Below, one piece after another: positions 55,001-62,303 of a stretch of 64,000 bases of DNA. The DNA comes from Candidatus Shapirobacteria bacterium. GTDB taxonomy: Bacteria > Patescibacteria > Microgenomatia > UBA12405. The stretch is taken from NCBI GenBank assembly GCA_028704885.1, contig JAQWEN010000001.1, positions 434,001 through 498,000 of the forward strand, written 5' to 3'. How positions within the stretch are numbered: the stretch's first letter is position 1; each line of letters starts with the position of its first letter. A program made the position numbers and the translations under genes. Below the pieces are notes generated by a model, which saw only the letters and a list, made by a program, of their open reading frames with translations, was not told where the DNA came from and searched no databases.

Positions 55001-56479
55001 TTAATTTTTTGTACCATCTGGGTTTTTGACAAGTTTGAATATTTTTATGCCGTTGATCTCCCATTGATTATCAATTTTGGCCCAGCCAAAAGCAGCAACT
55101 GACCATTCTGGATTACCGATAGGATTACATTCTATTTGGAAAGGTTCACAAACAACAAAAAGCTGGTCAGCTAATTTCTCTGGTAAATTGACTATTTTAG
55201 CCTGTTTAGTAGCTAAAATATAACGATATGGAGGATCATAGTTTTGTTTAGCAAGAAGGGCAAAATTAAAATCTTGGTTATTAGAATTGGCAATAATAGT
55301 ATCAGCAATTTGATTAACAGTTTTTAGTTGAGAGTTAGGTTGGTAACGAAATGGATTATTAGTAAAAGAAAAGATAGTTATTAGGATAAAAAATGGAACA
55401 CCAATAAGTTTAAATTTATTAATTAAAAAAGCAGCAAGAATAAAAACTGAAGGAAAAAGGAAAGCAAAATAATGAGCATAGATATGTTGTTTATAAAGAG
55501 CCAAAGCAATTAATCCTGATAAGTACCAGAAAAAAATAATCCAAAAAGAAGATTTTTGTTTTTTATATTTAAGAAGAAGAGGTATAAGACAAAGAGTAAA
55601 AATAATACTAATTATTATGCCGACAGTTTTGTCTCTGCCAGTAAGAAGATCCGTATTAACTTGATTAAAGATACTTGGGAGCTCAGGAATGGCTTTGTAG
55701 GCTTTAATATTAACAGTGGTTTCACGATAAGTGAAAAAATTCAAAAGAGCTTTGGCGTTTTGACCATTGTGCTTGAGATCAAAAAGAACCTGAGGAGTGA
55801 GAGAAATAATAAAAATTAAAGCGGCTAAAAGGGTATATTTTATGAAGGGTTTTAAATTTGGTGATTTTGTTTTGATAAATTTAACAAGGTTATAAAGCCA
55901 AAAAAGACCAGTAAATGGTAAAAGGGCCAATCCAAGATAATGACTATTCATCACCATAACAAAAGCTATAGAAGCATATAGGAAATAATGAAATTTTTTG
56001 GATTTGAAGCTTTCAAAAAAGAAATAAATAAAAAGGAGACTGAAAAAAGGCATGATATTGGGATTCCAGATGAAATTGGAATATTTGATAGTTACCGGAG
56101 AAATGGCATATAAAAAGGCAGCAATATAGGCGGTTTTTGGATTAAACCATTTTTTACTGATAAAAAATATAAGAGCAACTGTGGCAATACTTAATAGAGC
56201 AATAAAGATAGCGGGGCCAACTGGGTTGTAATTGGCTAATAATAAGGAAGGAGCGATTAAGTAATAAAAATAAGGGCCAAGATACATGTTGCCAATACTA
56301 GTTTGAGGGCCGATAAAGAATAAATTACCATGTTGAAGAAAATCTTTAATAATAACCACATCTCGGCCTTGATCACCCAAGAATTCCATATAGTCAGAAA
56401 TTCGGTAAAGACGAAAGAAAGAGGCAATTAAAAGAATGATTATTAAAAGCCAATATTTTTTAAGAATTTTTTTAAGCAC
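55001..56479 (-). CDS. GT-C membrane glycosyltransferase, GT39-like with GDQGRD variant
   Basis: The open frame extends to 56593, but the first 38 codons lie inside the upstream gene. A GTG at 56479 overlaps that gene's stop by 8 bases and gives 492 residues starting directly before the first helix, so I use it. The first loop reads FLGDQGRDVVIIKDF: Asp36 is kept but the usual Glu is Gln37, with Arg39-Asp40 following. I recall the GDxGRD form as a recurring GT39 subgroup. NMYLGPYFYYLIAPSLLL is the substrate-side loop. The C-terminal part has a small soluble domain. Paired with a polyprenyl-phosphate sugar synthase. Confidence 0.83.
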   Translation of the reverse strand: MLKKILKKYWLLIIILLIASFFRLYRISDYMEFLGDQGRDVVIIKDFLQHGNLFFIGPQTSIGNMYLGPYFYYLIAPSLLLANYNPVGPAIFIALLSIATVALIFFISKKWFNPKTAYIAAFLYAISPVTIKYSNFIWNPNIMPFFSLLFIYFFFESFKSKKFHYFLYASIAFVMVMNSHYLGLALLPFTGLFWLYNLVKFIKTKSPNLKPFIKYTLLAALIFIISLTPQVLFDLKHNGQNAKALLNFFTYRETTVNIKAYKAIPELPSIFNQVNTDLLTGRDKTVGIIISIIFTLCLIPLLLKYKKQKSSFWIIFFWYLSGLIALALYKQHIYAHYFAFLFPSVFILAAFLINKFKLIGVPFFILITIFSFTNNPFRYQPNSQLKTVNQIADTIIANSNNQDFNFALLAKQNYDPPYRYILATKQAKIVNLPEKLADQLFVVCEPFQIECNPIGNPEWSVAAFGWAKIDNQWEINGIKIFKLVKNPDGTKN

Positions 56480-57200
56480 GGTGAAAATTAATTTTATACC
56501 AAAGCTTAAATAAATCAGAAAAGCTTTTAATGATAACTTTAATGTTTCTGCCCGTAGCTTGACCTTCAACCCGAGGATAATGATGAACTCCAACTTCGCT
56601 GATTTTGAAGCCAGCCTTTTTGGATTTGATTAAGAATTCACTACTAATAAAGGCTCCCCTTTCAGCTTCTAGCTTGGGAACAGTGTCAACAACCTTCTTA
56701 TTGATTAGCTTGAAACCACAATCAATATCGGTGACATGAAGACCAAAAAGAACAAAAACGATGAGTTCCCAAATTTTGCTGGTAACAATGGCAGCTTTTG
56801 AGACTTGACGGGCCAAATAGTAGCCAATAATAATATCAGAATTAGTTTTTTGCTGCTTTTCAATGAGCTTAGTGATCTCAGTAAAGTCAAACTGACCATC
56901 GGCATCAGTGAAGGCAATCCACTGATATTGAGCATTATAAAGGCCACTTTTAAGGGCGGCACCATAGCCACGATTTGGGTTGTGAGTGATGATTTTTACT
57001 TGTTTTGGATAGTCTTTTTTAATTTCTTCTAAGACTTTGGCAGTGTTATCTTTGGAACCATCATTAATTAAAATAATTTCCCATTTTTCGGCTATTTTTT
57101 GAAGAACGGGGATGGTTTTACTGATAGTATTTTTAATGTTTTTCTCTTCGTTATAACAAGGAAAAAAGACAGAAAGCTCATTTATTAAAAATTTATTCAT
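56472..57200 (-). CDS. Polyprenyl-phosphate sugar synthase-like GT2 (DPM1-like)
   Basis: About 242 residues from the ATG opening MNKFLINELS; a TTG start 36 bases upstream is less likely. SVFFPCYNEEKNI, LINDGSKDNT, RGYGAALKSGL and DADGQFDF are the standard dolichol-phosphate mannosyltransferase motifs, and TDIDCGFKLINK is the downstream signature. Short, without extra membrane helices. The gene is visibly richer in G and C than its neighbours (about 38% in a sampled 60 bases). It overlaps the GT39-variant gene by 8 bases and probably makes its lipid-linked donor. Confidence 0.88.
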   Translation of the reverse strand: MNKFLINELSVFFPCYNEEKNIKNTISKTIPVLQKIAEKWEIILINDGSKDNTAKVLEEIKKDYPKQVKIITHNPNRGYGAALKSGLYNAQYQWIAFTDADGQFDFTEITKLIEKQQKTNSDIIIGYYLARQVSKAAIVTSKIWELIVFVLFGLHVTDIDCGFKLINKKVVDTVPKLEAERGAFISSEFLIKSKKAGFKISEVGVHHYPRVEGQATGRNIKVIIKSFSDLFKLWYKINFHRA

Positions 57201-57253
57201 GGCTAAAGTATAAGGCAAAAGAGGCTTAAAATACAAGGGAAATGGGGCCTATC

Positions 57254-57282
57254 TTGACAAATTGGTGAATTGGACATATAAT
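57254..57282 (+). promoter_or_regulatory. Consensus sigma-70-type promoter
   Basis: TTGACA at 57254-57259, a spacer of exactly 17 bases, and TATAAT at 57277-57282: a perfect match to the bacterial housekeeping consensus. Transcription should start near 57289. The -10 box overlaps an ATG at 57281, so that ATG cannot be the start codon of the transcript made here. Confidence 0.85.
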
Positions 57283-57310
57283 GGCCTATAATTATATATT
57301 AATAACGCAG

Positions 57311-57931
57311 GTGAAACACAAAATATTAACTATCAGCTTTGTATTTGGGGCAATGGCGATATTATTCTTATCGTTATTCAGTCCTTCTAAGGCCTATGGT
57401 CAATCTTATTCTCAAGGTGAAAAAGCCAAACTTTCAATTGATAAAAAGATCCGATCTGTTGGTGATACTCAATATTATGACAATATTGAAGCTTCTAATA
57501 AAACTTTTTATGAAAATGATGTAATCGAGTTTCAAATTAGAATCGAAAATATCAGCACTGAAGTGGTCTATAATATTAATACAAAAGATATTTTACCTAA
57601 ATATTTAAGCTTAATCTTTTATCCTGGCACTTTTGATAAAGATCAATATATTGTTGAATGGAATATTGATAAATTAGAAGCTGGTGAAAGTAAAACATAC
57701 TTAATTAGAGCTAAAATTAAAGATGCTACCAAGTTTAATGCTTTAACTAAACAAACTAATAAAGCTGAAGCTTGTGGTGGTGGTTCTTGTGATCAAGACT
57801 ATGCCAGTTACTTTATTGGCAAAACAACTGTACCAGCTACTGGTGCTTCTGATATAGCTTTAAAAACAATTTTAGTTATCTCAATTGCGGCTACTGGATT
57901 TTATTTCAGAAAGTTAGCTAGAGAATATTAA
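57311..57931 (+). CDS. Secreted DUF11-like surface protein with C-terminal VPATG sorting-like signal
   Basis: A 206-residue protein. The reading frame opens at an ATG at 57281, but that codon lies within the -10 box; the GTG at 57311 is the first start downstream of the expected transcript start, and it opens a clean signal peptide (VKHKILTISF to about residue 30, SPSKAYG). A DUF11/conserved-repeat-like domain follows at about 60-150 (YENDVIEFQIRIENIS, LEAGESKTYLIRAKI). The end has VPATG at 174-178, a hydrophobic helix at about 183-198 and a basic tail RKLAREY, the layout of an LPxTG-type cell-wall sorting signal. It stands alone between strong promoter and terminator, so it may be abundantly expressed. 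Confidence 0.75.
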   Translation: MKHKILTISFVFGAMAILFLSLFSPSKAYGQSYSQGEKAKLSIDKKIRSVGDTQYYDNIEASNKTFYENDVIEFQIRIENISTEVVYNINTKDILPKYLSLIFYPGTFDKDQYIVEWNIDKLEAGESKTYLIRAKIKDATKFNALTKQTNKAEACGGGSCDQDYASYFIGKTTVPATGASDIALKTILVISIAATGFYFRKLAREY

Positions 57932-57948
57932 TCTAAATTAAACCTTTG

Positions 57949-57979
57949 AAAATCCCCTGTCGAAAGATGGGGGATTTTT
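57949..57979 (+). terminator. Rho-independent terminator
   Basis: A 9-base-pair stem (aaaatcccc at 57949-57957 with ggggatttt at 57970-57978) closed by a 12-base loop and ending in a T run. It terminates the surface-protein gene. In the opposite direction the hairpin also follows the stop of the peptidase gene but with a poorer T tract. Confidence 0.85.
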
Positions 57980-57980
57980 A

Positions 57981-59150
57981 TTACCACATAATACGTATTG
58001 AAATAATTCTTCCAGTTGAATAATGATCATTAAGATTCTGATCTGGACCAAACCAAGGATCGTGAATTTTATAATTACCACTATTACCACTAATTATTAC
58101 GACAAAATGAGTACCATAAAATGCTGATAATTCTGCTATAACATAGCGACCTGCTTTTAACTCTGAGTCAACTTTTGAGGAACTATATCTTTGAGAATTA
58201 CCTTGTAATTTATTTATTAAAACTCTGGAGATGCTATCAAAATTACTTGGATCAGCGGCGATCGCAGATGGAGAAATTCTTTGACCTTTTTTGGCAAGAA
58301 CAATAGCATAACTACTAATAGCACAACCAATCCTACCAATAGTATCTGTTTTATCGCTTGAATTATTAATAATCTGATTACACCACAAACCGTCTCTTTG
58401 CGAATAAAAATTTCCATCACTACCTGTTGGCTGATTTGCAGCAATACAACTTTCTCCGCCTGCACCACTAGAAAAGTTTTTGAGTGAAGATAATTGCCTT
58501 TGAGCATCCGCTAATTTTTGTTGATATATTTTTTCATCATTTTTAGTAGCAGTTAAAAGTTGATCTTTGGCGGCTTTTTGATTATTAAGAGTAATTTTTT
58601 GAGACGCTAAGGTCTTTTGGAGAGTTTCCATTTCCTGTTGTTTTTTAGTTTTGGCGGTTTTTTGGGCATCATAATTACTTCTGATAGTCTCCATATTAAT
58701 AAGACTGTTTTGACTGGCTTTTTGAACATTGGCAACGTATTTATATTGTTCTAGGAAATTATTAAGCCGTGATGAAAATAAAAAAGTAAAAGGCGGAATG
58801 TTTTTTTGAAGTTTATAATTTTGAATAATCTGAAGAACGTAAAGTGATGAAAGTTCGTTTAACTGACCATTAAGTTTGTCTATTTCAATGGTTAAATTAT
58901 TTATTTCTTTTTCAAAGCTTTTAATGGAATTTTCTGTTTGACTAATTTTTAAAAGAGTTAATTCATATTGAGAAGTTAATATTTTAATTTGATTAGCTAA
59001 GGTATTTTTAGCAGTTCCAAGTTCGTTTAACTTTTGAGTATATTCAGTTATTTTATTATTTAAATCTTCAGCCTCGTCGGCTCTTACCGTTGAAAAACAG
59101 ACGGTACAAAAAAGGATAAAAGTTAATAGAAAAACAATTTTTTTAAACAT
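57981..59150 (-). CDS. Secreted coiled-coil protein with C39-like cysteine peptidase domain (putative FtsEX-linked wall hydrolase)
   Basis: A 389-residue protein with a signal peptide (about 1-24, ending STVRA-D). A long coiled coil at about 26-222 contains the mid-coil segment FLFSSRLNNFLEQYKYVANV at about 123-142, like the break seen in EnvC/CwlO/PcsB coils. A C39-like papain-fold domain spans about 248-389, with probable catalytic Cys276 (GRIGCAISSYAI), His348 (GTHFVVI) and Asp364 (KIHDPWFG). It lies 5 bases after ftsX. PcsB, CwlO and RipC are FtsEX-activated hydrolases with the same coil but CHAP or NlpC/P60 domains. Peptidoglycan hydrolysis at division is therefore inferred; a purely protein-cleaving role is the alternative. 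Confidence 0.8.
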   Translation of the reverse strand: MFKKIVFLLTFILFCTVCFSTVRADEAEDLNNKITEYTQKLNELGTAKNTLANQIKILTSQYELTLLKISQTENSIKSFEKEINNLTIEIDKLNGQLNELSSLYVLQIIQNYKLQKNIPPFTFLFSSRLNNFLEQYKYVANVQKASQNSLINMETIRSNYDAQKTAKTKKQQEMETLQKTLASQKITLNNQKAAKDQLLTATKNDEKIYQQKLADAQRQLSSLKNFSSGAGGESCIAANQPTGSDGNFYSQRDGLWCNQIINNSSDKTDTIGRIGCAISSYAIVLAKKGQRISPSAIAADPSNFDSISRVLINKLQGNSQRYSSSKVDSELKAGRYVIAELSAFYGTHFVVIISGNSGNYKIHDPWFGPDQNLNDHYSTGRIISIRIMW

Positions 59151-59155
59151 TAAAT

Positions 59156-60028
59156 TTAATATTTAATATATCTTTTGACACCAATCCAACTAGCGAAGAA
59201 GCCCAAAAAAGTCCCAATAAAAATTTCAGCAACCAAAAGAATTAAATAAAAATTGATGTTTAAATCGATAAAAACGACTGGCTGAAAGAAAGAATTAATT
59301 GATTTTTGAGAAATTAAGGCAATTAAAAAACTAAAAAGAAAACCGAGAGTACTACCAACAATTCCATAAATAATTCCTTCTAATAAAAATGGTTTTTTGA
59401 CATAAAAATTGGAAGCTCCGATAAGTCGACTAATTTTAATTTCGTCTTTTCGATTGGTAATTTTCATACCAATAATAGTAACTATGGTTAAAAATGAAAT
59501 TAAAGAAATTATTAGGATAATAGCAATACCAATTTTTCGAGTGGCACTGGTCCAGTCGAGTAAAGATTGAATGATGTCTTTTTGGTAAATAATTTCGTCA
59601 ATAACAGTAGTTTTGGTGGAATAATTTTGGTAAATTTCTTCCAAAATTTGGGGATTGGTGACTGTTATTTCAAAAGAAGCCGGAAGAATACTAGCAGTAA
59701 CCATTTCGGTTAAGAGAGGATTGTCTTTGTTTTGTTCTTTATAAATACTGAGAGCTTTTTCTTTGGAAACAAAGGTTATTTCTTTGATGCTTTGGTAACT
59801 TGATAAATCTTTTTGAATATTTTCAACGGTAGTTTTATCGAGGCCATCTTTTAAAAATAAAGTAATTTCTGGTTTGGTTTCAAAATAACTCAAAACTGAG
59901 GAAAGGCCAGAATTAATTATGGCAAAAAGAGAAATGAAGAAAAAACTTAAAACCATAACAATAGCGGCAATTAGGCTTTGAAATGGCGATCTTCTAATGT
60001 GATGCCAGGTGGTTTTTAGAGGGTTCAT
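59156..60028 (-). CDS. ftsX: Cell-division ABC transporter permease FtsX
   Basis: A 290-residue membrane protein with the FtsX plan: a short cytosolic N-terminus, helix 1 at about 18-40, an extracytoplasmic domain at about 45-165 (PEITLFLKDGLDKTTVENI, FVSKEKALSIYKEQ), then three helices at about 170-190, 210-240 and 255-280. KITNRKDEIKISRLIGAS between helices 2 and 3 is the classical FtsX loop. FtsX passes the ATP-driven signal of FtsE to a periplasmic or extracellular hydrolase through its outer domain. It overlaps ftsE by 4 bases and precedes a coiled-coil peptidase that is its likely partner. Confidence 0.95.
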   Translation of the reverse strand: MNPLKTTWHHIRRSPFQSLIAAIVMVLSFFFISLFAIINSGLSSVLSYFETKPEITLFLKDGLDKTTVENIQKDLSSYQSIKEITFVSKEKALSIYKEQNKDNPLLTEMVTASILPASFEITVTNPQILEEIYQNYSTKTTVIDEIIYQKDIIQSLLDWTSATRKIGIAIILIISLISFLTIVTIIGMKITNRKDEIKISRLIGASNFYVKKPFLLEGIIYGIVGSTLGFLFSFLIALISQKSINSFFQPVVFIDLNINFYLILLVAEIFIGTFLGFFASWIGVKRYIKY

Positions 60029-60678
60029 ACTAATTCTCCTTCTTTAAGTTTAATAACTCTTTTACCCATTGATTCAACAATGTCATTGTTGTGGGTAGTC
60101 ATAATAATAGTAGTGTTGTTTTTTTGATTGATTTCTTTTAGAAGTTTGACTAAATTCCAAGAATTTTCGGGGTCTAAGTTGCCAGTTGGTTCATCAGCTA
60201 AAATAACTTCTGGTTCTATGGCTAAAGCCCGAGCTAAAGCGGCTCTTTGAAGTTCGCCACCAGCAAGTTGAGAGGGAAATAAAAAGCGACGAGTACCGAG
60301 GTTAACTTCTTTGATAACTTGATCAATTCGTGATTGAATTTTTTCTTTTGGGTAGTTAACAATGTCCAATATTAAGGCAATATTTTCTTCAATTGTTTTA
60401 TCGGAAATAAGTTGATAGTCTTGAAAAACAACCCCAATTTTTCTTCGAGTATTATTAATATCATCTTTATTACCAAGAGATAAATCTACATCTCCTAATA
60501 ATATTTTCCCTGAACTGGGTTTTAATTGATTTAAAATAAGTTTTAAAAGAGTTGATTTACCGGCTCCAGAATTGCCGGTAATGAAAACAAATTCTCCTTG
60601 ATCTATTTCAAAACTAATGTCTTTTAAAGCATTAACAATGCCAAATTTTTTATCAACTTGATCAAAGACAATTTTCAT
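60025..60678 (-). CDS. ftsE: Cell-division ATP-binding protein FtsE
   Basis: A 217-residue ABC ATPase from the ATG at 60678, 5 bases after the upstream stop; the open frame reaches 60723 without support. Walker A GNSGAGKST at 35-43, Q-loop Gln86, signature LAGGELQRA from 138 (family usually LSGGEQQR), Walker B with Asp162-Glu163 and switch His196. SFEIDQGEFVFITG matches FtsE closely. It works with FtsX at the division site to gate cell-wall hydrolysis. Confidence 0.95.
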   Translation of the reverse strand: MKIVFDQVDKKFGIVNALKDISFEIDQGEFVFITGNSGAGKSTLLKLILNQLKPSSGKILLGDVDLSLGNKDDINNTRRKIGVVFQDYQLISDKTIEENIALILDIVNYPKEKIQSRIDQVIKEVNLGTRRFLFPSQLAGGELQRAALARALAIEPEVILADEPTGNLDPENSWNLVKLLKEINQKNNTTIIMTTHNNDIVESMGKRVIKLKEGELV

Positions 60679-60683
60679 AATTT

Positions 60684-61178
60684 TTATTCTAGAATTTTGA
60701 TAATACCGACATCTAAAAACCAACCAGCTTTGGTTGAAGAATTAGTTTCACCTTTAATCTCGACTTTCTTATCAAGGAAAAGATCTAGATCAACGGTAGA
60801 AGATGTTAAGGCGGCGTTTTGGGTTTTACCACCTTCTCGTTGGAGAGTATGAGTGCCTTCGCCATTAATACCACCTTTAACGATAGTGCCGGTAGCAGTA
60901 TCAGTAAAAGTTTTACCGGTATCACCATAAGATTGCCCAACTACTAAATCGTTAGCACTTTTAAGACTGTCGGCAGGAGTTACATTATTTTGGGTGAGAG
61001 TACTAATAATATTATTGCTAGATTTTGATAACGGCCAAAAGCGAGAAACCCAAAAGCCGGAAACAATGGCTAAAACAATAATTATAAAATAAACTGTTTT
61101 AGGGTTTTTTGATTTTTGAGAAATAACTGGATTAGAGACTGGAATTTGAGGATTTTGAGATAGATTTGGAATATCCAT
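60684..61178 (-). CDS. Membrane-anchored extracytoplasmic protein of unknown function
   Basis: A 164-residue protein I cannot name. An N-terminal cytosolic tail of about 27 residues rich in Pro, Asn and Ser precedes one membrane helix at about 28-47 (TVYFIIIVLAIVSGFWV), then an outer domain of about 115 residues. That domain (LVVGQSYGDTG, GTIVKGGINGEGTHTLQREG, VEIKGETNSSTKAGW) has the short-strand, glycine-rich look of an OB-like or DUF5666-like fold. It lies directly upstream of ftsE and has its own -10 candidate, so it may be an extra component of the FtsEX system. Confidence 0.6.
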   Translation of the reverse strand: MDIPNLSQNPQIPVSNPVISQKSKNPKTVYFIIIVLAIVSGFWVSRFWPLSKSSNNIISTLTQNNVTPADSLKSANDLVVGQSYGDTGKTFTDTATGTIVKGGINGEGTHTLQREGGKTQNAALTSSTVDLDLFLDKKVEIKGETNSSTKAGWFLDVGIIKILE

Positions 61179-61192
61179 TTTAAATAATTAAG

Positions 61193-61217
61193 AATTAATA
61201 ATTAACAATTAATAATT
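61193..61217. repeat. Two direct copies of an 11-base AT motif
   Basis: aattaataatt occurs at 61193-61203 and 61207-61217 (period 14), inside the 73-base gap between the LCP gene and the ftsEX cluster. A similar tract lies inside the GT2 gene near 18411-18446. Confidence 0.5.
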
Positions 61218-61225
61218 GATTATTC

Positions 61226-61234
61226 AGTATAACA
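61226..61234 (-). promoter_or_regulatory. Candidate extended -10 promoter for the 164-aa gene and ftsEX
   Basis: On the - strand, TGTTATACT is an extended -10 (TGnTATAAT-like) 47 bases before the ATG at 61178. No -35 match 17 bases upstream. It is the only promoter-like sequence in the widest gap of the - strand cluster. Confidence 0.4.
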
Positions 61235-61251
61235 AAAATTAGAAAGGGAGG

Positions 61252-62301
61252 CTATTTTATTTGATCAGAAACAAACTGTTGAAAAGCCTGATATTTATCG
61301 TCGGAAGTAATATAAACCCATTGTTTATTAATAGATTTCAGAGGATGGTAAATTATGCCGTCTTTAGCATTAATACCGATAGGAATTTCAATTTTATTGA
61401 GGGAAATTTTGCTTATATTTTCATTCAAAGCAAAAGCAATTTGAAGAGCATCAATATCTGATAATGTTTTAGAAATTTCATTATTCCAAAAAAAATAGAG
61501 ATTTTTAAGTTGATCTTTATTATTAATTAATTCGCCTGATTTTATTTTATTTAAAATAGCTTCAATTAAAAGCTGTTGACGTTCAATTCGGCCAATATCA
61601 GTACCACCAGCAGCGGCAGTATCGGCGCTTTTTCGAGAACGAACAAACTCAGTAATATTACTTTGATCTAAATGGACAAGACCTGAGGGAAAGCTAATTG
61701 TTTTGTAAATTGGAATTGAAGGTGATGGGTTGTCTATATAAGCTTGATTCGGATATTGATTATCAGTGAATCCATTTTCTAAATTAAGATCGACACCGCC
61801 AATAAGGTTAACAAAACTAATTAAATTATCAGTAGTAAGAACTACGACATGATCAATAGGTTGATTGTAGAGTTTCTCAAAATTTGATTTCAAAAAATCA
61901 AATTTATCTTGGCCAGATTCTAAACTTAAAGGATAAAGACCATTTATTTTTACTTCTTTTTCATAAAACCATAAATCTCTTGGGGTGGAAATTAAATTTA
62001 ATTTGAAAGTTTTTAAATTAAGAGAGGCAAAAATAACAGTATCAGTGGTAGAGGTTTTTTCAAGAGCATCATCGCGCTTATCCAGACCAAGAATTAAAAA
62101 ATTTATTTTATCTTTTGATTCATAAGGATTATTTTTAACAGAATTAAAAACTGTTTCGATTAAATAATTTGGAGGTCGATTAATGGATCGGGAAATTAAA
62201 CTGGATGTCAAAACAATTAAAAATAAAAATAAAAAAAATGATCCGAAAATAAAAATAAAAAATATTTTTAGACTTTTAATTAAAATTTGAAGAGGAGTCA
62301 T
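61252..62301 (-). CDS. LytR-CpsA-Psr (LCP) family protein
   Basis: A 349-residue protein with one N-terminal helix (about 12-34) and an extracytoplasmic LCP domain. Key residues are visible: Asp87 in STTDTV, Arg108-Asp109 in STPRDL, and the arginine cluster Arg221, Arg223, Arg238 and Arg241 in FVRSRKS and TDIGRIERQ, which bind the polyprenyl-pyrophosphate donor. LCP enzymes transfer lipid-linked glycans such as teichoic acids or capsule onto peptidoglycan. Here it would attach products of the large glycan island to the wall. It starts 2 bases after prfB. Confidence 0.93.
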   Translation of the reverse strand: MTPLQILIKSLKIFFIFIFGSFFLFLFLIVLTSSLISRSINRPPNYLIETVFNSVKNNPYESKDKINFLILGLDKRDDALEKTSTTDTVIFASLNLKTFKLNLISTPRDLWFYEKEVKINGLYPLSLESGQDKFDFLKSNFEKLYNQPIDHVVVLTTDNLISFVNLIGGVDLNLENGFTDNQYPNQAYIDNPSPSIPIYKTISFPSGLVHLDQSNITEFVRSRKSADTAAAGGTDIGRIERQQLLIEAILNKIKSGELINNKDQLKNLYFFWNNEISKTLSDIDALQIAFALNENISKISLNKIEIPIGINAKDGIIYHPLKSINKQWVYITSDDKYQAFQQFVSDQIK

Positions 62302-62303
62302 GT

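Noticed and set aside
56472..57200. Recent horizontal transfer suggested by higher GC
   Set aside because: The difference is mild, limited to one short, well-conserved gene, and there are no flanking repeats or mobile genes.
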